Below are positions 44,613 through 54,959 of a stretch of 64,000 nucleotides of DNA, in pieces. The notes below the pieces were generated by a model that searched no databases, had not been told where the DNA came from, and saw nothing but the letters and a program-made list of their open reading frames with translations. Every line of letters starts with the position of its first letter. Within the stretch, counting starts at the first letter, position 1. A program made the translations under genes and the position numbers. Origin of the DNA: Lactobacillus johnsonii ATCC 33200 (lineage in GTDB: Bacteria > Bacillota > Bacilli > Lactobacillales > Lactobacillaceae); contig NZ_GG670120.1 of the NCBI RefSeq assembly GCF_000159355.1, forward strand, positions 62,001 through 126,000, given 5' to 3'.

Positions 44613-45325
44613 TTATCTATTAATCTCAATTGTAGTTACGTTGTCATCTTGCATCCGCTGTTTAAGAGCTTCAATTATTTTAACACCAGCACTACAGCCA
44701 ATACGATCAGCACCGGCTCTTACTATTGCTAAGAAATCGTCACTATTTCTAATGCCACCAGGTGCTTTGACCTTTACGTTGTCCCAACGATTGACTTCAT
44801 TAATTTTATATCTTCAACCTTTGCTCCAGATGGGCCGAAGCCTGTAGAAATTTTAATAAAATCAGGTTTAATTTCTTTCGCAATTTCTGCTAATTTTTTG
44901 ATTTCTTCCTTGGTTAGATAACAATTTTCAAAAATCACTTTACATAGCACATGATATTTGTGACAAATATCAACCATTTGCTTCATTTCTTCTTTAATAT
45001 AAACATAATTCTTGTTTTTTAATTCAGTAATATTAATTACATAGTCAATTTCATTAGCATCATTTTTAATAGCATCTTCAGTATCAAAAACTTTTGATTC
45101 AATGGTTTGTTGGCCTAATGGAAAAGCAATTGCTGCTCCAGTGTCAATATCAGTATTCTTAAGTTGTTCTGAACAAAACTTAGATTGAACCTAATTGATA
45201 GCCATCATTTTGAAGTGGTATTTCTTCGCTTCATCACATAGTTTCTTCATATCTTCATTAGAAGCATCAGCGTGTAAATTAGTATGGTCAATTAAGCAGG
45301 CAAAATCATCAATAGTGTATTTCAT
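44613..45325 (-). pseudogene. deoC: Deoxyribose-phosphate aldolase, broken
   Basis: Start 45325 ([20 protein letters not shown]). An in-frame TAG (45193-45191) follows HFKMMAIN, where the family continues with TVQ or similar. The rest goes on in frame ([33 protein letters not shown] with the Schiff-base Lys) to about 44785, where a one-base loss shifts the frame; the end [15 protein letters not shown] is in the next frame. The enzyme splits deoxyribose-5-phosphate in nucleoside breakdown. Two lesions make it inactive. Confidence 0.9.
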
Positions 45326-45337
45326 TTTTAATCCTTA

Positions 45338-45365
45338 TTTCAAATATGTAATTACATATTTGAAA
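45338..45365. promoter_or_regulatory. Perfect 28-base palindrome, operator of the deoC-gntR operon
   Basis: TTTCAAATATGTAA followed by TTACATATTTGAAA, with no mismatch, lies 12 bases upstream of the deoC start codon and just after the -10 region. It is the obvious binding site for the GntR-type regulator encoded next to deoC. Confidence 0.75.
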
Positions 45366-45397
45366 TATATAGCGGATCTATGAAAGCGCTTTGTCAA
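45366..45397 (-). promoter_or_regulatory. deoC promoter with cre-like site
   Basis: On the minus strand TTGACA (45397-45392) is followed after 18-20 bases by an AT-rich -10 (GCTATA or TATATA, 45373-45366). TGAAAGCGCTTTGT (45381-45394), which fits the core of a cre site, lies between and over the -35. CcpA repression of deoC is the likely meaning. Confidence 0.6.
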
Positions 45398-45745
45398 AAG
45401 CTGAAATCTTTAGGCATGTCGATCTTTGGCTATGGACAATGGAAAGGTCGATAAAATTTAAACTTGTTGATAGATGACTATCAACAAAAAGTAACTATTT
45501 TCACGAAAAAAGTAGAATCTAAGTAAAGGTATTCCCCTATAATTATTAATTATTTTTTACTTAAGCATTCGATAAAAGAAATCACATTATAGCAGAGATG
45601 TGTTTTCTTTTTTTGTTTATATCAATATTAATAAAGAGTTAGTTTGAAAGAAAACTAAAGTAAAGTAGATAATTAAATCATAGAAGAAAAACTGTTAAAA
45701 TAGTTAAGAGACTAATTTGACAGTTTTTTATTTAAGGAGAAAAAT
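45398..45745. other. Intergenic stretch before polA
   Basis: No gene is seen. It holds a hairpin GTTGATAG-ATGA-CTATCAAC (about 45464-45483) and a terminator-like stem, AGAAATCACAT with TGTGTTTTCT plus T run (about 45578-45614). GATAAT with TTGAAA 18 bases before it (about 45643-45672) may be the polA promoter. Ribosome site AAGGAG precedes polA. Confidence 0.4.
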
Positions 45746-48406
45746 ATGGCACAAAAGAAATTACTTTTAATTGACGGCAACTCTGTGGCTTTTCGTGCCT
45801 TTTATGCTTTATACCGTCAGCTTGATCGTTTTACTAGTCCAGATGGCTTGCATACAAATGCAATTTTTACCTTTAAAAATATGCTTGACGCAATCATGAA
45901 ACAGACTAATCCAACTAATGTTTTAGTTGCTTTTGATGCAGGAAAAGTTACTTTTAGAACTGAGATGTATCAAGATTATAAAGGTGGTCGCCAAAAAACA
46001 CCGAGTGAATTGTCAGAGCAACTTCCTGTAATTCGTGAAATGCTTAAAGACTTAGGAATAAAGAGTTATGAGCTAAAGAATTATGAAGCTGATGATATTA
46101 TTGGAACACTTTCTAAGATGGGAGAAGATGCTGGGTATACAGTTGATATTGTGACTGGAGATAGAGATTTAACTCAGCTTGCATCTGATAAAACTACAGT
46201 ATTAATTACTAAAAATGGAGTTGGCGATACAGAAGCATATACTCCAGACCATATGAAAGAAGTTAACGGTGTTACTCCAACCGAATTCATTGATATGAAA
46301 GCTTTGATGGGGGATAGTTCAGATAATTATCCTGGTGTAACTAAGGTTGGCCCAAAAACTGCCTCCCGTCTAATTCAAAAATATGGTTCTATTGAAGAAC
46401 TTTATGAACATGTAGACGAAATGAAAAAGTCTAAGCTAAAAGAAAACTTAATTAATGATAAAGATAAGGCATTTTTAGCTAAAAAGTTAGCCACTATTGA
46501 TCGTGATTCGCCAGTGGAAGTAACTCTGGCTGATACTAAATTACAAGAACCAAATATTGAAGATTTGCGTAATTTGTATGAACGTTTAGGATTTAAGAAA
46601 TTCTTAGCAGAATTAGGTAGCACGGGTACGACTAGTAGTGAACAAGAGATTGAAAAATATGAATATCTTGAATTAACTAAGGAAAATATCGTTGAACTAG
46701 ATAAAATCAGTGAAAAAGAAGTAACTTTTTATTTAGCAATGCTAGGTGATAATTATCATCTGGCTCCAATTGAAGGCTTTTCTCTAAAAGTTGGTAATAA
46801 GATTTATGTATCTAAAGATCCAGTTTTGTTGCAAGAAAATCTACTTCGTAAAATGCTAGAAGATAAGACCATCAAAAAGAATGTTTTTGATATTAAAAGA
46901 ACTTATGTAGGTTTACATCGACTAAATCTCAAGGCAGAAGGCCTAGACTATGATATGCTTCTTGCTTCATATTTAGTTAATAATGAAAATAATTCGAATG
47001 ATCTTGGAGAAGTAGCTCATTTATATGACGATTATTCTGTAAAGACTGATTTAGAAGTTTACGGAAAAGGTAAAAAACAAGCTGTACCTGACGATAATGA
47101 ATTCTTTGAACATTTAGCAGCTAAAGTCGCCGTAATTGAGAAATTAAAGACTCCACTTCTTGAAAAACTAAAAGATCATGAACAAGATGATTTATATGAA
47201 ACAATTGAAATTCCAGCGGCTTTCGTCTTAGCAAAGATGGAAATTACTGGAATCAAGGTTGAAGCATCCGTTTTGAATCAATTAGGTAATGATTTTGCAG
47301 TTAAGTTACAAGAACTAGAACATAAGATTTATCAACAGGCTGGTGAAGAATTTAACTTGAACTCACCTAAGCAGTTGGGGCATATCCTTTTTGAAAAATT
47401 AGGTTTACCACCAATTAAGAAGACTAAGACTGGTTACTCAACATCTGTTGAAGTATTAGAGCAATTAAAAATGAAAAGTCCAATTGTTTCAGAAATTTTG
47501 GACTATCGTCAAATTGCTAAAATTCAAAACACTTATGTTAAGGGCTTGCTTGAATGTATTCAGCCTGATGGAAGAATCCATACTCGTTATTTACAGACTT
47601 TAACAGCTACCGGTCGTCTTTCTTCAGTTGATCCTAATTTACAAAATATTCCAACCAGAACTAATGAAGGAAAGCAGATTAGAAAAGCTTTTGTTCCTTC
47701 AACAAAAGATGGGTATATTTTCTCTTGTGATTATTCTCAGGTTGAACTAAGAGTGCTAGCTCATGTTTCTGGGGATGAGCATATGCAAGAAGCATTCAAG
47801 TCAGGCTATGATATTCATGCCCACACTGCAATGAAGATTTTCCACTTGGACTCACCTGATGAAGTAACGCCATTAATGCGTAGACATGCTAAAGCTGTTA
47901 ATTTTGGTATCGTTTATGGTATTTCAGACTATGGCTTATCTAAAAACTTAGGTATTAGTCGTAAGCAGGCTAAGACGTTTATTGAAAATTACTTTGAACA
48001 ATATCCTCAAATTAAAAATTATATGGATGACGCAATTAAAAAGGCTCGTGAGAATGGCTATGCAGAAACAATTATGCATAGAAGACGGTATTTACCAGAT
48101 ATTCATTCAAAGAACTTTAATGTCAGAAGTTTTGCGGAAAGAACTGCAATTAATTCTCCAATTCAAGGATCAGCAGCTGATATTATTAAGATTGCCATGA
48201 TTAATATGCAGAAAAAACTTGATGAACTACATTTAAAGACTAAAATGGTTTTACAAGTACACGATGAATTGATTTTTGATGTGCCAAAAGATGAGTTAGA
48301 TACAATTAAGAAAATTGTTCCAGAAGTTATGCAGTCAGCTGTCAAATTAGATGTTCCACTAATTGCTGATTCTAATTGGGGTCATAATTGGTACGATGCA
48401 AAATAA
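45746..48406 (+). CDS. polA: DNA polymerase I
   Basis: The 886-aa protein has the 5' nuclease domain (LLLIDGNSVAFRAFYAL; DIVTGDRDLTQL; ALMGDSSDNYPGV), a middle part without the DEDD residues of a proofreading exonuclease, as in most Gram-positives, and the polymerase motifs A (CDYSQVELRVLAH, about 656), B (RRHAKAVNFGIVYG, about 712) and C (VHDELIF, about 835). It is first in polA-mutM-coaE-nrdR-dnaB-dnaI. Confidence 0.97.
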   Translation: MAQKKLLLIDGNSVAFRAFYALYRQLDRFTSPDGLHTNAIFTFKNMLDAIMKQTNPTNVLVAFDAGKVTFRTEMYQDYKGGRQKTPSELSEQLPVIREMLKDLGIKSYELKNYEADDIIGTLSKMGEDAGYTVDIVTGDRDLTQLASDKTTVLITKNGVGDTEAYTPDHMKEVNGVTPTEFIDMKALMGDSSDNYPGVTKVGPKTASRLIQKYGSIEELYEHVDEMKKSKLKENLINDKDKAFLAKKLATIDRDSPVEVTLADTKLQEPNIEDLRNLYERLGFKKFLAELGSTGTTSSEQEIEKYEYLELTKENIVELDKISEKEVTFYLAMLGDNYHLAPIEGFSLKVGNKIYVSKDPVLLQENLLRKMLEDKTIKKNVFDIKRTYVGLHRLNLKAEGLDYDMLLASYLVNNENNSNDLGEVAHLYDDYSVKTDLEVYGKGKKQAVPDDNEFFEHLAAKVAVIEKLKTPLLEKLKDHEQDDLYETIEIPAAFVLAKMEITGIKVEASVLNQLGNDFAVKLQELEHKIYQQAGEEFNLNSPKQLGHILFEKLGLPPIKKTKTGYSTSVEVLEQLKMKSPIVSEILDYRQIAKIQNTYVKGLLECIQPDGRIHTRYLQTLTATGRLSSVDPNLQNIPTRTNEGKQIRKAFVPSTKDGYIFSCDYSQVELRVLAHVSGDEHMQEAFKSGYDIHAHTAMKIFHLDSPDEVTPLMRRHAKAVNFGIVYGISDYGLSKNLGISRKQAKTFIENYFEQYPQIKNYMDDAIKKARENGYAETIMHRRRYLPDIHSKNFNVRSFAERTAINSPIQGSAADIIKIAMINMQKKLDELHLKTKMVLQVHDELIFDVPKDELDTIKKIVPEVMQSAVKLDVPLIADSNWGHNWYDAK

Positions 48407-48425
48407 ACAGTAAGTAGGTGATACG

Positions 48426-49256
48426 ATGCCCGAAATGCCAGAAGTAGAGACAGTTAGAAGAACTCTAATTCCTTTAGTTAAAGGAAAAACAATTGCTAAA
48501 ATTATTATTTGGTATCCAAAGATTATAGTTAATGATCCAGATGAATTCGTTAAAAAATTAACGAATAAAAAAATTTTAAAAATTGATCGTTATGGCAAGT
48601 ATTTACTATTTAGATTCAATGACGGCTTGACGATGGTTTCGCATTTGCGAATGGAAGGAAAATATCATTTAGTAACTCCTGATCAGCCTAAAGGAAAGCA
48701 CGAGCATGTGGAATTTGTTTTTACTGATGGAACTGCTCTGCGCTATGCTGATGTACGTAAATTCGGAAGAATGCATCTAGTAGAAACCGGTACAGAAAAG
48801 CAGACAACTGGAATTCGGCACCTTGGCCCTGAACCAAATACTGAAGAGTTTAGTGTAGAATACTTTATTAATGCTCTGAGTCGAAAGAAGAAGAATATTA
48901 AGAATACTCTTTTAGATCAAACCGTAGTTTGTGGTTTAGGAAATATTTATGTTGATGAAGTATTGTGGCAGAGTAAAATTCATCCCTTAAGTAGTGCGAA
49001 GTCAATTCCTGCTGACAAAATAGTAGATTTATATCACAATATAAATCATACGATTACTGTTGCAACTAAAGAGCGTGGTACTACGGTACATACTTATTTG
49101 GATGCTAATGGTGATATAGGTGGTTACCAAAGTATGCTCCAAGTTTACGGTCATGCGGGTGAAGAGTGTAATAATTGCGGCACTATTCTAGAGAAAATTA
49201 AAGTAAATGGACGCGGAACTACTTTCTGTCCGCATTGTCAGGTGCAATACAAATGA
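48426..49256 (+). CDS. mutM: Formamidopyrimidine-DNA glycosylase
   Basis: The 276-aa enzyme removes 8-oxoguanine. N-terminal PEMPEVETVRR carries the catalytic Pro and Glu; the zinc finger is CNNCGTILEKIKVNGRGTTF then CPHC (about 246-272). The stop codon overlaps the coaE start (ATGA). Confidence 0.96.
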   Translation: MPEMPEVETVRRTLIPLVKGKTIAKIIIWYPKIIVNDPDEFVKKLTNKKILKIDRYGKYLLFRFNDGLTMVSHLRMEGKYHLVTPDQPKGKHEHVEFVFTDGTALRYADVRKFGRMHLVETGTEKQTTGIRHLGPEPNTEEFSVEYFINALSRKKKNIKNTLLDQTVVCGLGNIYVDEVLWQSKIHPLSSAKSIPADKIVDLYHNINHTITVATKERGTTVHTYLDANGDIGGYQSMLQVYGHAGEECNNCGTILEKIKVNGRGTTFCPHCQVQYK

Positions 49257-49849
49257 CATATTTTTTAGGTTTAACTGGTGGAATTGCTAGTGGCAAAAGT
49301 ACAGCTGATGAATTTTTTAAAAAGAAAAAAATTCCAATTATTGATTCAGACTTGATTGCTCATAAAATAATGGAAATTGGGCAAAATGGCTACAAAGCAG
49401 TAGTAGATTATTTTGGTACCGATATTCTTAATGATGATCAAACGATCAATCGTCGTAAGTTAGGTGGAATAGTTTTTAACGATAAAGCTAAGTTGAAAAA
49501 ACTTAATGAATTAACACATCCACTTGTCCACCAAGAAATTAAACAACAAATGGCACAATATCGTGCAAATCAAGAAAATTTAGTTGTAATTGATGTGCCC
49601 TTATTATTTGAATCTGGCTTTGAAAGTTTATGTAATGGGGTTTTAGTTATTTCTATTACACCAGAATTACAGATTGAACGTTTAATGAAACGAAATGACT
49701 TCACTAAAAAAGAAGCTATAGCTAGAATAAGTAATCAAATGCCATTAAGGGAAAAAGAAAAAAGGGCTACCTATGTAGTGGCTAATACTGGTACAATAGG
49801 TGACTTAGAGAAAAAATTATCTGATTTATTACAAGAGATAGGCAGGTAA
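49253..49849 (+). CDS. coaE: Dephospho-CoA kinase
   Basis: ATG 49253 overlaps the mutM stop; protein 198 aa. The P-loop is GLTGGIASGKST (about 6-17), followed by DSDLIAHKI (about 32) and HPLVHQEI. It does the last step of CoA synthesis. Confidence 0.95.
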   Translation: MTYFLGLTGGIASGKSTADEFFKKKKIPIIDSDLIAHKIMEIGQNGYKAVVDYFGTDILNDDQTINRRKLGGIVFNDKAKLKKLNELTHPLVHQEIKQQMAQYRANQENLVVIDVPLLFESGFESLCNGVLVISITPELQIERLMKRNDFTKKEAIARISNQMPLREKEKRATYVVANTGTIGDLEKKLSDLLQEIGR

Positions 49850-49853
49850 AAAA

Positions 49854-50318
49854 ATGGAATGTCCAAACTGTCATAAAAATGCTTCAAGAGTAATTGATTC
49901 TCGTCCAAGTGATGAAAATAGATCAATTAGAAGACGTAGAGAATGTGAAAATTGTGGTTTTCGTTTTACAACTTTTGAAAGAGTAGAACGTTCACCTTTA
50001 TTAGTAGTTAAAAATGACGGAACCCGTGAAGCATTTAATCGCGATAAAATTTTACATGGGGTGATGATGGCCGCACAAAAGAGACCAATTTCAAGTGAAC
50101 AACTTGATGCTTTAGTTGACCATGTAGAAAATGAAATTCGTAAGCAGGGCCTTAATGAAATTTCATCAAAAGATATTGGTAACTTAGTAATGAAAGAGTT
50201 AGCAAACTTAGATGATGTAGCTTATATTCGCTTTGCAAGTATTTACCGTCAATTTAAAGATGTTTCAGGATTTATGGAAGCCATGGAAGATATGATGGCT
50301 AAGCATGATAAGGAGTAG
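49854..50318 (+). CDS. nrdR: Transcriptional repressor NrdR
   Basis: The 154-aa protein has the zinc ribbon CPNCHKNASRVIDSR ... CENCGFRFTTFERVE (Cys pairs at 3/6 and 31/34) and the ATP-cone (VKNDGTREAFNRDKI). It represses ribonucleotide reductase genes when dATP is high. Confidence 0.96.
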   Translation: MECPNCHKNASRVIDSRPSDENRSIRRRRECENCGFRFTTFERVERSPLLVVKNDGTREAFNRDKILHGVMMAAQKRPISSEQLDALVDHVENEIRKQGLNEISSKDIGNLVMKELANLDDVAYIRFASIYRQFKDVSGFMEAMEDMMAKHDKE

Positions 50319-50325
50319 ATAGTCA

Positions 50326-51666
50326 GTGTTTGAAAGTGCTGATCCAAAGCAGCCTTTTTATGTGGCTAATCAAGTAGCTGTTAGTGAAGAAAATATAAGG
50401 GTCTTAACTACTCTATTTGAACCCCTTGTAGGAATACAAGGAGTAGGATTATATATAACTTTGACAAAAGAGTTTGATGAAGTTCCGTTTGCCAAAGATT
50501 ATAAAACTTTGTATCAACTTCAAGACCAGACAAATCTAAAATTAGAAGATTTATTTTCCACCCTACATCATTTAGAAGCAACAGGGTTGATTAAGACTTT
50601 TATAGGATCAAATCCCGTTTTAGGAGAAACTTTGATTTTTGAAGTGGAAAAAGTTCCCTCAGCTGGTGAATTTTTTCATACATTTTTGTTATCTAGTTTG
50701 TTACTTGAACGGGTTGGAAATGTAACTTTTAATCGCTTAGTAGAAAAATTTACACCGCGCACTTTTATTGGATTAAAGGATGCTAAAGAGGTTACTAGTG
50801 GATTTTTTGACGTATTTCATCTAAGTGCTGAGAGTGCAATTGATGCTCCGATGGAAGTTAAAGAAGCAGCAGTTGAAGTTCCTAAAGATAATAAGAGTGA
50901 AATAAAGCTAGGAAATGAGCCTGTAAAGATTGATTGGAGCTTTTTAGTCGATCTCTTTGCAAGCTATCATATTGACAAAGAAGAAGTTTTAAAGCATCAG
51001 ATAGAAATTAAACAAATTATTGATTTTTATCACTTAACGGAACAGGAATTTGTGGAAACTTCTCTAATTACTATGTCGGCAGGTACAGATAAATTAAATA
51101 TGTATGCAATTCAAAATGCTGTTAACGAAAACTTTGGCCTTAATCGGAATAAGGAAATGGTTAGAAAACAGTTGCAGCAAAAGCCTAAAGATGCCGATAA
51201 AACAATTAAGAACTTGTCAACAGAAGATGCAGAGTTGATTCGAGCAGTAGATAGTAAAACTCCCACTGATTACCTATATGAATTAAAAGAAAAAAAGGGT
51301 GGTTATGTAACTGCTAATGAAAAGAAAGTTATTTATCGTTTGCAGGATCAGATGGGTTTAACACCGCCTTTAATTAATCTAATAGTTCATACTTGTTTTG
51401 AATATGATGCTGTCTTAACTAATAATTTAGCAGATCGAATTGCTAATGATTGGCTTCAAAAGGGAATTACTACGCCAACTGAAGCAATTGCATATCTTAA
51501 GGAACGTAAGAATAAGCGTAAACGTCCATCTTATCGTACTCAGAAGAAGACCGTCCGCAATACAACTGACTGGTCCGAGTATGAAAAGAAAAATCAGTCT
51601 AAAAAAACATCGATGTCTGCGGAAGAAAGAAATCGAATTTTTAGAGAATTTGGTAAAAATGAATAG
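50326..51666 (+). CDS. dnaB: Replication initiation and membrane attachment protein DnaB
   Basis: The 446-aa protein starts at GTG 50326. It resembles the Firmicute DnaB (helicase-loading) protein in length and in its DnaB/DnaD C-terminal region (TPTDYLYELKEKKGGYVTANE; LTPPLINLIVHTCFEYD; NDWLQKGITT). Together with DnaI, encoded next, it loads the replicative helicase. Confidence 0.9.
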   Translation: MFESADPKQPFYVANQVAVSEENIRVLTTLFEPLVGIQGVGLYITLTKEFDEVPFAKDYKTLYQLQDQTNLKLEDLFSTLHHLEATGLIKTFIGSNPVLGETLIFEVEKVPSAGEFFHTFLLSSLLLERVGNVTFNRLVEKFTPRTFIGLKDAKEVTSGFFDVFHLSAESAIDAPMEVKEAAVEVPKDNKSEIKLGNEPVKIDWSFLVDLFASYHIDKEEVLKHQIEIKQIIDFYHLTEQEFVETSLITMSAGTDKLNMYAIQNAVNENFGLNRNKEMVRKQLQQKPKDADKTIKNLSTEDAELIRAVDSKTPTDYLYELKEKKGGYVTANEKKVIYRLQDQMGLTPPLINLIVHTCFEYDAVLTNNLADRIANDWLQKGITTPTEAIAYLKERKNKRKRPSYRTQKKTVRNTTDWSEYEKKNQSKKTSMSAEERNRIFREFGKNE

Positions 51667-51680
51667 GAAGTGTTGTACTG

Positions 51681-52580
51681 GTGGAAGATATTTCTGAAGT
51701 AATTACACGAATTATAAAGAAACGCAAATTAGGTGAAGATAGCAAAAAAATTGCTAAAACAGCAATAAAGCATCCAAAAGTTCAAGCCTTTCTCGCACAG
51801 AATAAAGAAAGATTGAACAAAGAAATTGTCCAGGTATCCCTTCCTACAATTTTCAACTATGTTGAACAAATTGAGTCACCTAATCCAGTGATGGAGGGAT
51901 ATACACCTAAACTTTTTCTTAATGGAAAAGTAATTGATATTACCTATGTCCCTACTGAAGCAAAACTGAATTCAGAAGCTAAAAAGCGCGCAGAAAATAG
52001 AATTGAACTGATTGATCTACCTGCTAAGCTTCGTCATGTTGAATTAGCAAATGTTGATGCAACTCCTGAACGTGAGAACGCCTTGAATGAAGTAGCAATG
52101 TTTTTAGCTGAATTTAAAAAAAATAAGCATATAAAGGGACTGTATCTAACTGGCGATTTTGGTGTAGGAAAAACTTATATTCTAGCTGGTGTAGCTAATG
52201 CAATAGCACGACAAGGAAGTAGAGTAGTTTTTCTACATGTCCCTTCTTTTATTGCTAGTTTAGGAAGTCATTTCCAAGATAATAGTTTAAACGATGAGAT
52301 TGATCGCATTGCTTCAGCTCCGGTTTTGATTTTTGATGATATTGGAGCAGAGACGTTAAGTGAATGGTCACGAGACGATGTATTAGGTGTAATTCTACAA
52401 AAGCGGATGGATAATGTTTTACCAACATTTTTTAGTTCGAACATAACAATGGACGGCTTAAATGAACATTTTGCCGAAACTAGAAATAGCGTTGATGAAG
52501 TTAAGGCAAGACGTTTGATGGAACGAGTTCGTTTTTTGAGTAAAGAAGTTTTTGTTGGTGGCAAAAATCGTCGAAATTAA
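51681..52580 (+). CDS. dnaI: Primosomal protein DnaI (helicase loader)
   Basis: The 299-aa protein starts at GTG 51681. The AAA+ part has Walker A YLTGDFGVGKTYIL (about 155-168) and Walker B PVLIFDDIGAE (about 212). The N-terminal part binds the helicase. Confidence 0.93.
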   Translation: MEDISEVITRIIKKRKLGEDSKKIAKTAIKHPKVQAFLAQNKERLNKEIVQVSLPTIFNYVEQIESPNPVMEGYTPKLFLNGKVIDITYVPTEAKLNSEAKKRAENRIELIDLPAKLRHVELANVDATPERENALNEVAMFLAEFKKNKHIKGLYLTGDFGVGKTYILAGVANAIARQGSRVVFLHVPSFIASLGSHFQDNSLNDEIDRIASAPVLIFDDIGAETLSEWSRDDVLGVILQKRMDNVLPTFFSSNITMDGLNEHFAETRNSVDEVKARRLMERVRFLSKEVFVGGKNRRN

Positions 52581-52594
52581 TTTTAAAATTTTAC

Positions 52595-52622
52595 TTGCAT
52601 CTATTTGATGAGCTAGTATAAT
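52595..52622 (+). promoter_or_regulatory. Promoter of the thrS leader
   Basis: TTGCAT (52595-52600), 16 bases, TATAAT (52617-52622). Confidence 0.75.
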
Positions 52623-52627
52623 GAGAG

Positions 52628-52845
52628 TCAATGAAAGACATGATTTTCTTCACTTCAGAGACAGGGGCCTAGTTCTGGAAGCTCCTGATTAGAAGAAAAC
52701 CCCAATTTCATTCCTGAAATTTTTTATATTTGGCTAGGTACCATTAACGACCTTTAGAGGAATTAATTTTATGATTAATTCGAATTTCGGGTGGAACCAC
52801 GTATTTTAACGTCCCAGCACTATTTTTAGTGCTGGGATTTTTTAT
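52628..52845 (+). promoter_or_regulatory. T-box leader of thrS
   Basis: The stem I closes with AATGAAA and TTTCATT; between TTTTCTTC and GAAGAAAA the specifier bulge reads ACCCCA with ACC (52699-52701), a Thr codon. The T-box core GGGTGGAACCACG is at about 52790-52802, and the terminator hairpin GTCCCAGCACT / AGTGCTGGGAT with T run at about 52813-52841. Low charged tRNA-Thr would allow thrS expression. Confidence 0.92.
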
Positions 52846-52861
52846 TTGGAGGTAAAAATTT

Positions 52862-54793
52862 ATGAGTTTTTCTGTAACTTTGCCAGACGGCTCTAAGAAA
52901 GATTTTGATAAGGCAGTTTCTGTTAAGGAATTAGCATCTTCAATTGCTACTTCTCTAGGAAAAGCTGCTGTTGGTGCAAAGATTAATGGAGTAATGAAGC
53001 CTTTAGATTATATCGTTGATGAAGATGTAAACGCAGCTATTATTACCGATAAAGATGAAGAAGGCTTAGACATTTTACGTGCTACTGCAGCATTCTTACT
53101 TGAAGCTGTTGCAAAGCGCAAATACCCAGAATTACGGTTGGGGATGCACGAAGCTGATGAAGGTGGTTTCTTCGTAGATACTGATAAAGAAGATCAAATT
53201 AAGGTTACTGAATTACCAGAACTTGAAAAGGCAATGCAGAAAGCCATTAAGAATGGTGAAAAGATTGAATATACTTCAATGAAGAAGAGTGAATTGGAAG
53301 AAATCTTTAAGGATGACCAATTCAAATTGGATCTTTTGAAAGATGAAGAAGACGAAGTTGCAGTTTACAAGTTAGGTGACTTTGTTGACTTTGGCTTTGA
53401 TGCTTTATTACCAAACACTGGTAAAATTAAGAACTTTAAGCTTTTATCAGTTGCCGGTGCATACTGGTTAGGAAAATCTTCTAACCCAATGCTTCAAAGA
53501 ATTTTTGGTACTGCATTCTTCAAGAAGGCTGCTTTAGATGAAGACTTGAAGCGTCGTGCTGAAATTAAAGAAAGAGACCACAGAACTATTGGTAGAGACT
53601 TAGACTTGTTCTTTGTTGATCCTAAAGTTGGTGCAGGTCTTCCTTACTGGATGCCAAAGGGTGCTACTATTCGTCGTGTTGTTGAAAGATACATCGTTGA
53701 TAAAGAAGTAGCTGATGGTTATGAACACGTTTATACTCCAGTCTTAATGAACGTAGATGCTTATAAGACTTCTGGTCACTGGGCACACTATCGTGATGAC
53801 ATGTTCCCACCAATGGACATGGGTGATGGCGAAATGCTTGAACTTCGTCCAATGAACTGTCCTTCACATATTCAAATTTATAAGCACCACATCCGTTCAT
53901 ACCGTGAATTACCAATCCGTATTGCTGAATTAGGTATGATGCACAGATACGAGAAGTCTGGTGCTTTATCAGGTCTTCAACGTGTACGTGAAATGACTCT
54001 AAACGATGGTCACACTTTTGTAGCATTAGATCAAATTCGTGAAGAATTTGCTAAAGTTTTGAAGTTAATCATGGACGTATACAAGGACTTTGACATTACT
54101 GATTACTACTTCAGACTTTCATACCGTGATCCAAAGAATACTGACAAGTACTACGCAAATGACGAAATGTGGGAAAGATCTCAATCAATGCTTAAAGCAG
54201 CTATGGATGATCTTGGTCTTGACTATGTTGAAGCTGAAGGTGAAGCTGCTTTCTACGGTCCTAAGCTTGATATTCAAACTAAGACTGCTTTGGGTAACGA
54301 TGAAACTATGTCAACTATCCAACTTGACTTCATGCTTCCAGAAAGATTTGGCTTAACTTATGTTGGTCAAGATGGAGAAGAACACCGTCCAGTTATGATT
54401 CACCGTGGTATTGTTGGTACTATGGAAAGATTTATTGCTTACTTAACTGAAATCTACAAGGGTGCATTCCCAACTTGGCTTGCCCCAGTTCAAGCTGAAA
54501 TTATCCCAGTTAACGAAGAAGCTCACGGTGCATATGCTGACAAGGTTCGTGAAGAATTAGCTAAGCGTGGATTCAGAGCAGAAGTAGACCACAGAAATGA
54601 AAAACTTGGCTACAAGATTCGTGAATCACAAACTCAAAAAGTACCTTACACTTTGGTTTTAGGTGATGAAGAAATGAACGCAAATGGTGTTAATGTTCGT
54701 CGCTACGGTACTGAAGAACAAATTTCTAAGAGTTTAGATGAATTCATCAATGAAATTGATGCTGATGTTAAGTCATACTCAAGAGAAAAATAA
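52862..54793 (+). CDS. thrS: Threonyl-tRNA synthetase
   Basis: The 643-aa enzyme has the TGS domain (about 1-60), a second N-terminal editing-type domain (about 70-225) and the class II catalytic core ([34 protein letters not shown], about 337; [13 protein letters not shown], about 511), then an anticodon-binding domain. It is controlled by the T-box leader. Confidence 0.97.
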   Translation: MSFSVTLPDGSKKDFDKAVSVKELASSIATSLGKAAVGAKINGVMKPLDYIVDEDVNAAIITDKDEEGLDILRATAAFLLEAVAKRKYPELRLGMHEADEGGFFVDTDKEDQIKVTELPELEKAMQKAIKNGEKIEYTSMKKSELEEIFKDDQFKLDLLKDEEDEVAVYKLGDFVDFGFDALLPNTGKIKNFKLLSVAGAYWLGKSSNPMLQRIFGTAFFKKAALDEDLKRRAEIKERDHRTIGRDLDLFFVDPKVGAGLPYWMPKGATIRRVVERYIVDKEVADGYEHVYTPVLMNVDAYKTSGHWAHYRDDMFPPMDMGDGEMLELRPMNCPSHIQIYKHHIRSYRELPIRIAELGMMHRYEKSGALSGLQRVREMTLNDGHTFVALDQIREEFAKVLKLIMDVYKDFDITDYYFRLSYRDPKNTDKYYANDEMWERSQSMLKAAMDDLGLDYVEAEGEAAFYGPKLDIQTKTALGNDETMSTIQLDFMLPERFGLTYVGQDGEEHRPVMIHRGIVGTMERFIAYLTEIYKGAFPTWLAPVQAEIIPVNEEAHGAYADKVREELAKRGFRAEVDHRNEKLGYKIRESQTQKVPYTLVLGDEEMNANGVNVRRYGTEEQISKSLDEFINEIDADVKSYSREK

Positions 54794-54815
54794 TTGATGA
54801 AATAAGACAAATGAA

Positions 54816-54850
54816 AAATAAGAGAGGATTTAATCCTCCCTTATTTTTTT
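54816..54850 (+). terminator. thrS terminator
   Basis: AATAAGAGAGGATT and AATCCTCCCTTATT form the stem, followed by TTTTT. Confidence 0.85.
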
Positions 54851-54860
54851 ACCCAAAAAT

Positions 54861-54928
54861 ACCATTCACCGTGATATTTATACCATTTACCGAAAATTTA
54901 TAGCTAAAAAATTTTAAGTCGATATACT
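54861..54928 (+). promoter_or_regulatory. LytTR-type direct repeats and promoter of the LytTR-DUF3021 pair
   Basis: ACCATTCAC (54861-54869) and ACCATTTAC (54882-54890) are 9-base direct repeats with a 12-base gap, the spacing of LytTR regulator sites. TATACT (54923-54928) follows without a good -35 hexamer. The layout suggests that the regulator encoded downstream activates its own promoter. Confidence 0.65.
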
Positions 54929-54959
54929 GTTAATAATTAATCAAGCAGGAGGGATGAGC

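Noticed and set aside
44774-44986. A separate 70-aa minus-strand gene
   Set aside because: It is the central piece of deoC between its stop codon and its frameshift.
53667-54026. 119-codon open frame antisense to thrS
   Set aside because: It has no ribosome site and its sequence is explained by the catalytic core of thrS on the plus strand.
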